A DNA stretch of 64,000 bases, from NCBI RefSeq assembly GCF_041020765.1, contig NZ_JBEUEJ010000009.1; one strand, given 5' to 3'. Below the pieces are notes generated by a model, which was not told the origin of the DNA, did not search any database, and saw only the letters and a list, made by a program, of their open reading frames with translations. This DNA is from Kineococcus terrestris (lineage in GTDB: Bacteria; Actinomycetota; Actinomycetes; Actinomycetales; Kineococcaceae). Made by a program: the position numbers and the translations under genes. Below are positions 57,215 through 64,000 of this stretch, one piece after another; the first letter of the stretch is position 1; each line of letters opens with the position of its first letter.

Positions 57215-58192
57215 TCAGGCGGCGAGCCACTCCCGCACGCGGGCCGTGTGGGCGGCGGCGAACCCCTCCGGCGCCGCCGCCCCCTCCAGGGACGCCGTCG
57301 CGCACGCGGCGAGCTGCTCGTCGTCCAAGCCCAGCGCGGTGCGGGCCGTCTCGTACTCCTCCAGCAGCCCCGGCCCGAACAGCAGCGGGTCGTCGCCGTT
57401 GAGGGAGCAGCGCACACCCGCCTCCAGCAGCGCGGGCAGCGGGTGCCGGCCGATCTCGGGCACCACGGCCAGCTCGACGTTGGAGGTCGGGCACACGTCC
57501 AGGACGACCCCCTCGGCGGCCAGCCGCTCGACCAGGGCCGGGTCCTCCACGGCCCGCACCCCGTGCTGCACGCGCCGGGCGCCCAGCAGGTCGAGGGCGT
57601 CGCGGACGCTGTCCGGTCCCAGCAGCTCACCCGCGTGCGGCGCCGCGAGCAGCCCGCCCTCGCGCGCGATCGCGAAGGCGCGCTCGAAGGGCGCCGGGGG
57701 GAACAGCGACTCGTCCGCGGCCAGGCCGAAGGAGACCACGCCCTCGCCGGCGTAGCGGACCGCGAGGCGGGCCAGCTCCTCGGCGTCCTCGGGCGGCTGG
57801 TGGCGCAGCCCGCACGCCATCCACCCGAACCCGATGCCGAGCCGCGCCGCCGTCGCGCGCCCCTCGTCCAGCACGGCCTCCAGGACCGCCTCCGGGCCGC
57901 CGAGCGCCCCGGCGTAGGGCACCGGGTTGCCCTGCGGCTCCACCCACACCGCCCCGTCGCGCGCGGCGTCCTCGACGACCTCGCGCACCAGCCGGCGCAG
58001 GTGCGCCTCGGTGCGCACGAGGCGGACGGCGCCGTCGTACATCGCGACGAACTCGGAGAACGAGGTGAAACCGCGGACCGGGGGTTCCGGTGCCCCGGCC
58101 TCGGCCGCGAGGTCGGCGAGGGTCGAGGGGCGCATGGCCCCCTCGAGGTGGACGTGCAGGTGGGCCTTGGGCAGGTCGGCGAGGGCGCGCAC
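57215..58192 (-). CDS. add: Adenosine/adenine deaminase family protein
   Basis: 325 residues, amidohydrolase-fold deaminase. It starts LPKAHLHVHLEGAMRPSTL with the zinc-binding H-x-H, has HAGE in AAPHAGELLGPDSV (zinc His and catalytic Glu), RVQHGVRAVEDP, and NGDDPLLFGPGLLEEY with the zinc/catalytic Asp pair. The S/N-D-D-P-x-x-F version suits adenosine, adenine or related 6-aminopurine deaminases, and I cannot decide the substrate. It feeds hypoxanthine or inosine into the neighbouring XDH pathway. GTG start with GGAG five bases upstream. Convergent with the amidase, 19 bases apart. Confidence 0.85.
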   Translation of the reverse strand: MRALADLPKAHLHVHLEGAMRPSTLADLAAEAGAPEPPVRGFTSFSEFVAMYDGAVRLVRTEAHLRRLVREVVEDAARDGAVWVEPQGNPVPYAGALGGPEAVLEAVLDEGRATAARLGIGFGWMACGLRHQPPEDAEELARLAVRYAGEGVVSFGLAADESLFPPAPFERAFAIAREGGLLAAPHAGELLGPDSVRDALDLLGARRVQHGVRAVEDPALVERLAAEGVVLDVCPTSNVELAVVPEIGRHPLPALLEAGVRCSLNGDDPLLFGPGLLEEYETARTALGLDDEQLAACATASLEGAAAPEGFAAAHTARVREWLAA

Positions 58193-58264
58193 GGGATCTC
58201 CGGGTTCCGGGTGCGGGCGGGGCCCGCGGCGGGGTGGTGGGGGCGTGGTCGGTGGGTCAGGTTC

Positions 58265-59674
58265 TCACGCGACCGGCGCCGGGCCGTCGACGCGGTCGCG
58301 GTCGCGGCGGCCGCCGGGCAGCCGCGGGCCGGGGGAGCCGAGCCGCTGGCGCAGGGTCGGGCCGGGCAGCGCGCCGGCCGCCGGCAGCCGCCCGCGGCGG
58401 CGCAGCTCGGGGACGACGAGGTCGCAGAACAGCCGGTGGTCGGCCGGCGAGAACACGGCCTCCAGCAGGAAACCGTCCACGTCCGTGACCTCGACGAGCT
58501 CCTCGAGCTGGTCGGCCACCTCGCCCGGGTCGCCGACCACGGTGAAACCGCGCGTGCCCCGGCCGCGCAGCTCGGCCAGGACCTCCCGCACCAGCGGGGT
58601 GGTGCCGTCGGGGCGCCGGAACCGGTCGATGTTGCTCTGCCCCATCTGGCCCACGCGCGAGCTGCCGGCCCCGGCCAGGGCCCGGTCCAGCGGCTGGTCG
58701 GGGTCCAGGGCCGTGAGGTCGATGCCGGTGTTCCCGGCGTAGACCACCGCGGCCACCTCGTCGGTCTGCATCGCCTCGAACTCGGCCCGCCGTTCCGCGG
58801 CCGCCGCCGACGTCTCGGCGACCGTGACCGTGGCCCCGACGAGGACCCGCACCGACGCGGGGTCGCGCCCGAGCGCGGCGGCGCGCCCGCGGATGTCCGC
58901 CACGTTGCGGGCCGCGTGGGCGGGCGTCGTCCCCTGCAGGAACACGCACTCGGCGTGCCGGGCGGCGAACGCGCGGCCGCGATCGGACGAGCCGGCCTGG
59001 AACAGGACCGGGGTGCGCTGCGGCGACGGCGGCACCGTGAAGTACCCGGAGGTGCGGAAGTGGGTGCCCCGGTGCTCGACCCGGTGCAGCCGCCGCGGGT
59101 CGGCGAAGACCCCGGCCGCCTTGTCCTCGACGAGGGCGCCGTCCTCCCAGCAGTCCTCCCACAGGCGCCGGCACAGCTCGACGTGCTCCTCGGCGATCTC
59201 GTAGCGGGTGTCGTGCGCGGTCATCGTCTCGTGCCCGAACAGGGCGGCGACGGTGTCCTGCGACGCTCCGGTGACGACGTTCCAGCCGATCCGCCCGCCC
59301 GTCAGGTGGTCCAGCGTGGCGAAGCGGCGCGCCATCGCCACGGGGTGGTCGACGCCGGTGGAGGCGGTGACGACGAACCCCAGCCGCTCGGTGGCGCGGG
59401 CGAGCGCGGGGACCAGCAGCATCGGGTCGAGCCCGGAGAAGTTCAGCCCGCCCCGCACCGCGGCGTCGGGCAGGTCGCCGTCGACGCTGGGGTAGCCGTA
59501 GCCGTCGGCGAAGAACAGGAAGTCGAACCCGGCGGCCTCCAGCAGCTGCGCCACGCCGACCCAGTGCTCCACCTCCCGGTGGTGCACCGAGTCGCTCCAC
59601 GGGTGCGACCAGCTGAGGGTCCCGCCCACCTGGGGCGCGGCCACCTCGAAGACTCCCAGGTGCATGCGTCGCAC
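58265..59674 (-). CDS. FMN-dependent monooxygenase (NtaA/SnaA/DszA group)
   Basis: 469 residues, bacterial-luciferase-like barrel. Typical segments: GGTLSWSHPWSDSVHHREVEHWVGVAQLLEAAGFDFLFFADGYG, STGVDHPVAMARRFATLDHLTGGRIGWNVVTG, VLFQAGSSDRGRAFAARHAECVFLQG and a C-terminal FTVVGDPGEVADQLEELVE. Such enzymes use FMNH2 from a separate reductase to cleave C-N or C-S bonds; no reductase gene is in view. GTG 59674 has GAGAGGTGG six bases upstream. Divergent from an NMT1-type ABC importer, which may bring in its substrate. Confidence 0.87.
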   Translation of the reverse strand: MRRMHLGVFEVAAPQVGGTLSWSHPWSDSVHHREVEHWVGVAQLLEAAGFDFLFFADGYGYPSVDGDLPDAAVRGGLNFSGLDPMLLVPALARATERLGFVVTASTGVDHPVAMARRFATLDHLTGGRIGWNVVTGASQDTVAALFGHETMTAHDTRYEIAEEHVELCRRLWEDCWEDGALVEDKAAGVFADPRRLHRVEHRGTHFRTSGYFTVPPSPQRTPVLFQAGSSDRGRAFAARHAECVFLQGTTPAHAARNVADIRGRAAALGRDPASVRVLVGATVTVAETSAAAAERRAEFEAMQTDEVAAVVYAGNTGIDLTALDPDQPLDRALAGAGSSRVGQMGQSNIDRFRRPDGTTPLVREVLAELRGRGTRGFTVVGDPGEVADQLEELVEVTDVDGFLLEAVFSPADHRLFCDLVVPELRRRGRLPAAGALPGPTLRQRLGSPGPRLPGGRRDRDRVDGPAPVA

Positions 59675-59738
59675 CGCGGACCACCTCTCGCTCTGCGGCG
59701 CGCGCCGCGCGGACCAGCCGGTCCGCAGCAGAGCACAC

Positions 59739-59820
59739 CCGTGTTTCCTCCGTGTGACGGCGGCCGGGGTCCGCCGCGCGGGAGGTCGGCCGGTGCGGGG
59801 GAAACACGGCGTTCACACGG
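59739..59820. promoter_or_regulatory. Paired inverted motifs between monooxygenase and importer
   Basis: CCGTGTTTCC (59739-59748) and CCGTGTGA (59750-59757) reappear as exact reverse complements, GGAAACACGG (59800-59809) and TCACACGG (59813-59820). This gives four CCGTGT half-sites, two in each orientation, in the 260-base divergent region. Confidence 0.6.
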
Positions 59821-59934
59821 CTGGAACGCCGCCGCCGCGCGCGGCTGGTTCAGTACCGGGAGCCGGTCCGTCCGGCCCGTCCGCGCGCCCCGCGCCGCAG
59901 CCCTCCCACGCCCTCCCACCTCCGGAGCCGCCCC

Positions 59935-61059
59935 GTGAACGCACCCGCACCCCGCACCCGCACCGCCGTCCCGGCGCGGCTCGCGCTGCCGGCCAGCCGC
60001 CGCTCCCTGCTGCGCGGTGCGGGGCTGGGTGCCCTGGGCGTGGCCGCGCTGGCCGCCTGCGGGGAGGAGTCGGGGGCCGCGGGGACCTCGGGCAGCGGCT
60101 CGGGCGGCGCGGAGGGTTTCGGCGACATCGCCGTCCAGCTGTCCTGGATCAAGAACATCGAGTTCGCGGGGGAGTACTTCGCCATCGAGCGGGGCTACTA
60201 CGCGGAGGAGGGGTTCGGGACGGTGGACCTGCTCGCCGGCGGTGCCGCCGGCACCGCCGCGGAGGCGATGGTGCTGTCCCGGCGCGCGCAGGTCGGCCTG
60301 TCCGCCCCGACGCTGACGGCCCCCGCGATCGTCAACGAGGGCGCCCCCCTGAAGATCATCGGCGCGACGTTCCAGCTGAACCCCTTCTGCCTGGTCTCGG
60401 TGGAGGAGCGCACCCCCGTCCGCACGGTCGAGGACCTGGCCGGCAAGCGCATCGGCGTCCAGACCGGCGGCAACGAGCAGATCTTCGCGGGGTTCTGCAC
60501 CGCCAACGGCGTCGACCCGTCCACCTTCACGATCGTTCCGGTGCAGTACGACCCGTCGGTCGTGGCCTCCGGCGAGGTCGACGCGTTCATGGCGTACCTG
60601 ACCAACGAGCCGATCCTGCTGGCCGGGCAGGGCCTGACCCCGGTGACCCTCGGGTTCGCCGAGCAGGGCCTGCCGTTCGTCGCCGAGACGTTCACGGTCC
60701 TGCAGTCGACCATCGACGAGCAGCGGGACATGCTCAAGGCGTTCCTGCGCGCGGAGGTCCGCGGCTGGACCGACGCCGTCGCCGACCCGGCCGAGTCCGC
60801 GCGCCTGGCCGTCGAGGTCTACGGCGCCGACCTGGACCTGGAGCTGGAGGAGCAGACGGCCGAGGCCGAGGCGCAGAACGAGCTCGTCGTCACCGACGAC
60901 ACCCGCGCCAACGGCCTGTTCACGATGACCGAGGAGCTGGTCCAGGAGAACGTCGAGGCCCTCGCCGTCATCGGCACGGACATCGCGGCCGAGCAGCTGT
61001 TCGACCTCACCCTGCTGGAGGAGGTCTACGCCGAGGACCCCGGCCTCATCACGGGCTGA
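59935..61059 (+). CDS. NMT1/SsuA-type ABC importer substrate-binding lipoprotein (Tat-like signal)
   Basis: 374 residues. The signal has the twin-arginine form S-R-R-S-L-L before a hydrophobic stretch and ends in the lipobox ALAAC, so export as a folded lipoprotein by Tat is likely. The NMT1-like binding domain has VQLSWIKNIEFAGEYFAIERGYYAEEGF, GLSAPTLTAPAIVNEGAPLKIIGATFQ, GKRIGVQTGGNEQIFAGFCTANGVDPSTF and EVDAFMAYLTNEPILL. Relatives bind pyrimidines, riboflavin, sulfonates or nitrate; the ligand here is unknown. GTG start with GGAG eight bases upstream. First gene of the importer operon. Confidence 0.88.
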   Translation: MNAPAPRTRTAVPARLALPASRRSLLRGAGLGALGVAALAACGEESGAAGTSGSGSGGAEGFGDIAVQLSWIKNIEFAGEYFAIERGYYAEEGFGTVDLLAGGAAGTAAEAMVLSRRAQVGLSAPTLTAPAIVNEGAPLKIIGATFQLNPFCLVSVEERTPVRTVEDLAGKRIGVQTGGNEQIFAGFCTANGVDPSTFTIVPVQYDPSVVASGEVDAFMAYLTNEPILLAGQGLTPVTLGFAEQGLPFVAETFTVLQSTIDEQRDMLKAFLRAEVRGWTDAVADPAESARLAVEVYGADLDLELEEQTAEAEAQNELVVTDDTRANGLFTMTEELVQENVEALAVIGTDIAAEQLFDLTLLEEVYAEDPGLITG

Positions 61060-61150
61060 ACCTCGGGCTGAGACCGCCCGCCGTCCACCACCCGCCCGCA
61101 CACCCACCCGCACACCCAGCCGCACCCGCCCGCGCGAGAGGGGCCCGACC

Positions 61151-62050
61151 GTGTCCCACGACACCACCGCCGCTGACGTCACCGCCACCGCGGGTGCCGC
61201 CGCGGCGCCCGCCCCGGCGCCGCGGGCGCCGTCGGCCACCACGACGCCGTCGCTGCACCCCGCGGCCGCCACCGGTTTCCACCTGCAGGGCCTGAGCAAG
61301 CGGTTCACGCTGGGCCGCAGGACCGTGCAGGCCCTCGACGAGACGCACCTGGGGACGCGCAAGAACGCCTTCCTGTCCCTGCTGGGGCCCTCGGGCTGCG
61401 GCAAGTCGACGGTCCTGCGCATCCTCGCCGGCCTGGAGGAGCCGACCAGCGGGACCGCGCTGGTCAACGGCCTGACCACCCGGGAGCTGCAGCGGCAGCA
61501 CGAGCTGGGGATCGCGTTCCAGGACTCCGCGCTCCTGCCGTGGCGCACGGTGGAGAGCAACATCCGCCTGCCGCTGGAGGTCGCCGGGGTCCGCCCCGAC
61601 CGGGGGCTGGTGAGCGACCTCGTCGACCTCGTCGGCCTGCGGGGTTTCGAGAAGGCCAAGCCCGCGCAGCTGTCGGGCGGCATGCGCCAGCGGGTGTCCA
61701 TCGCCCGCTGCCTCGTCGTGCAGCCCAGCGTGATGCTGCTGGACGAGCCGTTCGGCGCGCTGGACGACATGACGCGCCAGCGGATGAACGTGGAACTGCT
61801 GCGCATCTGGACCGAGAAGCCGGCGACCACGCTGATGGTGACCCACGGGATCGCGGAGGCGGTGTTCCTGTCCGACGTCGTGGCGGTGATGAGCCCGCGC
61901 CCCGGGCGGGTCGTGGAGGTCGTCGAGATCGACCTGCCCCGGCCCCGGACGCCCGACCTGGTGCGCACCCCGGAGTTCCACGCGTACCACGACCGGCTCT
62001 CGGAACTGCTGTTCGGCGGCGGCGCCGGCGGGCCGGAGCAGGAGCGGTGA
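61151..62050 (+). CDS. ABC importer ATP-binding protein (SsuB/ThiZ type)
   Basis: 299 residues. An unusual Ala/Pro/Thr-rich N-terminal extension of about 35 residues precedes the ATPase domain. Walker A GPSGCGKST, Q-loop IAFQDSALLPWRTV, signature LSGGMRQRVSIARCL, Walker B VMLLDEPFGALDD and H-loop VTHGIAEAVFLSD are intact. GTG start; GAGAGGGG lies about eight bases upstream. It follows the binding protein after 91 bases of C-rich sequence and overlaps the first permease gene by four bases. Confidence 0.92.
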   Translation: MSHDTTAADVTATAGAAAAPAPAPRAPSATTTPSLHPAAATGFHLQGLSKRFTLGRRTVQALDETHLGTRKNAFLSLLGPSGCGKSTVLRILAGLEEPTSGTALVNGLTTRELQRQHELGIAFQDSALLPWRTVESNIRLPLEVAGVRPDRGLVSDLVDLVGLRGFEKAKPAQLSGGMRQRVSIARCLVVQPSVMLLDEPFGALDDMTRQRMNVELLRIWTEKPATTLMVTHGIAEAVFLSDVVAVMSPRPGRVVEVVEIDLPRPRTPDLVRTPEFHAYHDRLSELLFGGGAGGPEQER

Positions 62051-62901
62051 GCACCACGAGCCTGGGCGCGGCGGCCCGGCAGGCCCCGCCCGCGGCGGTG
62101 CCGGCCGGGCGCCGCGGCCTGCGGGACCTGCCCCCCTGGTCGGGCGGGGTCGTCGGCGCGGTGGTCGTCCTCGTGGTCTGGACGGTCCTGGCCCTGACGG
62201 TGTTCCGCGCCAGCGGCATCGTCCCGACGCCGTGGGCGGTCGTGGGCCGGGTCGTCTCGGACGGACCGGGCGTCTACTGGGCCAACCTGTCGGTGACGAC
62301 GTGGTCCGCGGTGCAGGGGTACCTGTGGGGCAACCTCGCCGCGTTCGCGCTGGCCGTCGTCGTCCTGCTCGTCCCCGCCTCCGAGGGGGCGGCCACGCAG
62401 GTGGCCGTCATCTCCTACTGCGTCCCGATGACCGCCGTCGGGCCGATCGTCCTCATCGTGTCCGAGCCGGGCTCGCGCACGACCTCGGTGTTCCTGGCGG
62501 CCCTCAGCGTCGTGTTCACCTCGGTCGTCGGCTGCCTGCTCGGCCTGCGCGCCGCCGACCGCACCGCCCTGGACGTCGTCCGCGCCTACGGCGGCACGCG
62601 CTGGACCCAGCTGGTGAAGGTCCGCGCCGTCGCCGCGCTGCCCAACGTCTTCGCGGCGCTGAAGCTCGCCGCGCCCGCGGCGTTCCTCGGCGCGGTGCTG
62701 GGCGAGTACTTCGGCGGGGTGGACTCGGGCCTCGGCCTGCTCATCACCGCCGCGCAGACGCAGCTGCGGTACTCGCAGCTGTGGGCGCTGGCCATCGTCT
62801 CCGGCCTCGTGGCCGGTGCCGGCTACCTGCTCGTCGGGCTCGTGGCCCGGCTGGTCACCCCCTGGTCCTCGACCGGGCAGCGCGCGGGAGGGGTCTCCTG
62901 A
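62047..62901 (+). CDS. ABC importer permease
   Basis: 284 residues, about six membrane helices, SsuC/TauC-like. The coupling-loop region reads LDVVRAYGGTRWTQLVKVRAVAALPNVFAALKLAAPAAFLGAVLGEYFGG. It has a roughly 30-residue cytoplasmic N-terminus. The GTG overlaps the ATPase stop, and its own TGA shares one base with the next ATG. The family usually works as a homodimer, but here a second, different permease follows. Confidence 0.9.
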   Translation: MSTTSLGAAARQAPPAAVPAGRRGLRDLPPWSGGVVGAVVVLVVWTVLALTVFRASGIVPTPWAVVGRVVSDGPGVYWANLSVTTWSAVQGYLWGNLAAFALAVVVLLVPASEGAATQVAVISYCVPMTAVGPIVLIVSEPGSRTTSVFLAALSVVFTSVVGCLLGLRAADRTALDVVRAYGGTRWTQLVKVRAVAALPNVFAALKLAAPAAFLGAVLGEYFGGVDSGLGLLITAAQTQLRYSQLWALAIVSGLVAGAGYLLVGLVARLVTPWSSTGQRAGGVS

Positions 62902-63782
62902 TGGCGAGCACCAGCACCAGCACGGCCGCCCGCCCGGCGGCGGGCGCCGGGCCAGCGCACGAGGACCGCAGCGCGGGTTCCGTGGCGGGGTCGGTGGCGC
63001 GGCGGGTCGGGATCTCGGTGCTCACGCTCGTCGTGTCCACCGTCGTCCTCGTCCTGGCCTGGTACGCGCTGCTGGCGCTGCTGGACGTCGACCCGTTCGT
63101 CGGCAAGCGGCCCCTGGACGTCCACGCCTACCTGGTCACCGCCGAGGACGCCGCCGCCCACCGGGCGGAGCTGGCCGGCCTGCTCCTGGTGACGCTCGGC
63201 AACGCGGGGATCGGCTTCGCGGCCGGCCTCGTCGCGGCCGTGGCCGTCGCCTCGCTGTTCACGCTGTTCCGGCCGCTGGAGTTCGCCTTCATGCCGCTGG
63301 CCATGCTGCTGCGGTCGGTGCCGCTGGTGGCGATGGCACCCCTCATCGGGATCGTCTTCGGCCGCGGGGCGGCGGGCGCCGCCGCCATCGGCGGGGTCGT
63401 CGTGTTCTTCCCGGTGCTGGTGAACCTGGCGCTCGGGCTGCGCTCGGCCTCGCCGCAGGCCGTGGACCTGGTCCGGGTCAACGGCGGGACGCGCTGGACG
63501 GCGCTGCGGAAGGTGGCGGTGCCCAGCGCGCTGCCGAACCTGTTCGCCGCGGTGCGCATCTCCGTGCCGGGCGCGGTGATCGGCGCGATGCTCTACGAGT
63601 GGCTCTTCAGCGGCCGGGGCCTGGGCGCGGAGATCTTCCGGGCCAACTCGCAGGTCCAGTACTCCAAGCTGTGGGCGATCGTCGTCGTCGTCACGTTCAC
63701 CTCGATCCTGCTGTACACGCTGGTCACCATCGTCGAGACGCTGGTCCTGGCCCGCTGGGGCCCGGACGCGGGGCGCCGCTGA
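62901..63782 (+). CDS. Second ABC importer permease
   Basis: 293 residues. Ser/Thr/Ala-rich N-terminus, one helix near residues 36-56, an extracytoplasmic insert (LLDVDPFVGKRPLDVHAYLVTAEDAAAHRAEL) and a core with the coupling loop VDLVRVNGGTRWTALRKVAVPSALPNLFAAVRISVPGAVIGAMLYEWLFSGRGLG. The shared R/V-x-x-GGTRWT pattern with the first permease points to a heterodimeric channel. ATG overlaps the previous stop (TGATG). Last complete gene in the window. Confidence 0.9.
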   Translation: MASTSTSTAARPAAGAGPAHEDRSAGSVAGSVARRVGISVLTLVVSTVVLVLAWYALLALLDVDPFVGKRPLDVHAYLVTAEDAAAHRAELAGLLLVTLGNAGIGFAAGLVAAVAVASLFTLFRPLEFAFMPLAMLLRSVPLVAMAPLIGIVFGRGAAGAAAIGGVVVFFPVLVNLALGLRSASPQAVDLVRVNGGTRWTALRKVAVPSALPNLFAAVRISVPGAVIGAMLYEWLFSGRGLGAEIFRANSQVQYSKLWAIVVVVTFTSILLYTLVTIVETLVLARWGPDAGRR

Positions 63783-63898
63783 CCGGGGCGGTGGCGCACG
63801 CCGCGCACCGGCGGTGCCTGGGAGGCGGCTGGGCAGCCGCCGGGTGCCGTCGGGGCGCGAGCTGGGCGGAAACGCCCCGCCGCGGCACCGCGCGCGGT

Positions 63899-63904
63899 TA
63901 GGGT
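63899..63904 (+). promoter_or_regulatory. -10-like hexamer of a gene lost at the contig end
   Basis: TAGGGT here is followed by six bases and then by the start of the G-run. In this genome such a hexamer usually stands six or seven bases before a start codon, so a leaderless gene probably began at about 63911-63912, where the sequence becomes unreliable. Confidence 0.35.
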
Positions 63905-63910
63905 CGCCGC

Positions 63911-64000
<90 letters not shown>

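Overview
The window is very rich in G+C (about three quarters by eye), starts many genes with GTG, and has gene orders typical of Actinomycetota: rho-rpmE-prfA-prmC-tsaC-wecA, then the ATP synthase operon, then DUF2550. It also has NucS-type mismatch repair and the GlgE alpha-glucan pathway. A Kineosporiaceae/Kineococcus-like actinobacterium is my best guess, but that is inference. I see no tRNA, rRNA, insertion sequence, prophage or CRISPR array.

Layout. 1-8.6 kb: the 3' part of rho, then ribosomal protein L31, release factor 1, an ArsR-type regulator coupled to a membrane serine hydrolase, PrmC, TsaC and WecA. 8.7-16.7 kb: ATP synthase (two accessory I/Z-type membrane proteins, then B-E-F-H-A-G-D-C). 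16.8-28.6 kb: small conserved actinobacterial genes, including DUF2550, a STAS protein, NucS, threonine aldolase, a DivIVA-like coiled coil, a thiamine-binding-like protein, a CnoX-like thioredoxin/TPR protein, a second serine hydrolase and a LacI regulator. 28.7-32.1 kb: an osmoprotectant-type ABC importer, closed by a very strong hairpin. 32.2-42.5 kb: glycogen/trehalose metabolism (glgE-treS-mak and glgB on the minus strand, glgP divergent).

42.6-57.2 kb is a purine/ureide catabolic supercluster: a MobA-like nucleotidyltransferase, uraD-uraH-urate oxidase-guanine deaminase, a PucR regulator, then a tightly coupled chain of xanthine dehydrogenase (FAD subunit plus an Fe-S/Mo fusion), XdhC, allantoinase, ureidoglycine-glyoxylate aminotransferase, allantoate amidohydrolase and an amidase. 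Together these can carry guanine or xanthine through urate, allantoin, allantoate and ureidoglycine to oxalurate plus glycine. The last gene, an amidase-signature enzyme, is a candidate for the oxalurate-consuming step. An adenosine/adenine deaminase lies convergent to it. 58.3-63.8 kb: a flavin-dependent monooxygenase facing an NMT1/SsuA-type ABC importer across a region with paired inverted motifs.

The most striking window-wide pattern is regulatory. At least fourteen gene starts are preceded by a [T/G]ANNNT hexamer ending six to eight bases before the start codon and lack a good Shine-Dalgarno sequence. This is what leaderless mRNAs look like, and it decides several start codons. The sequence ends in a run of 72 C, almost certainly an assembly or read artefact at a contig end.
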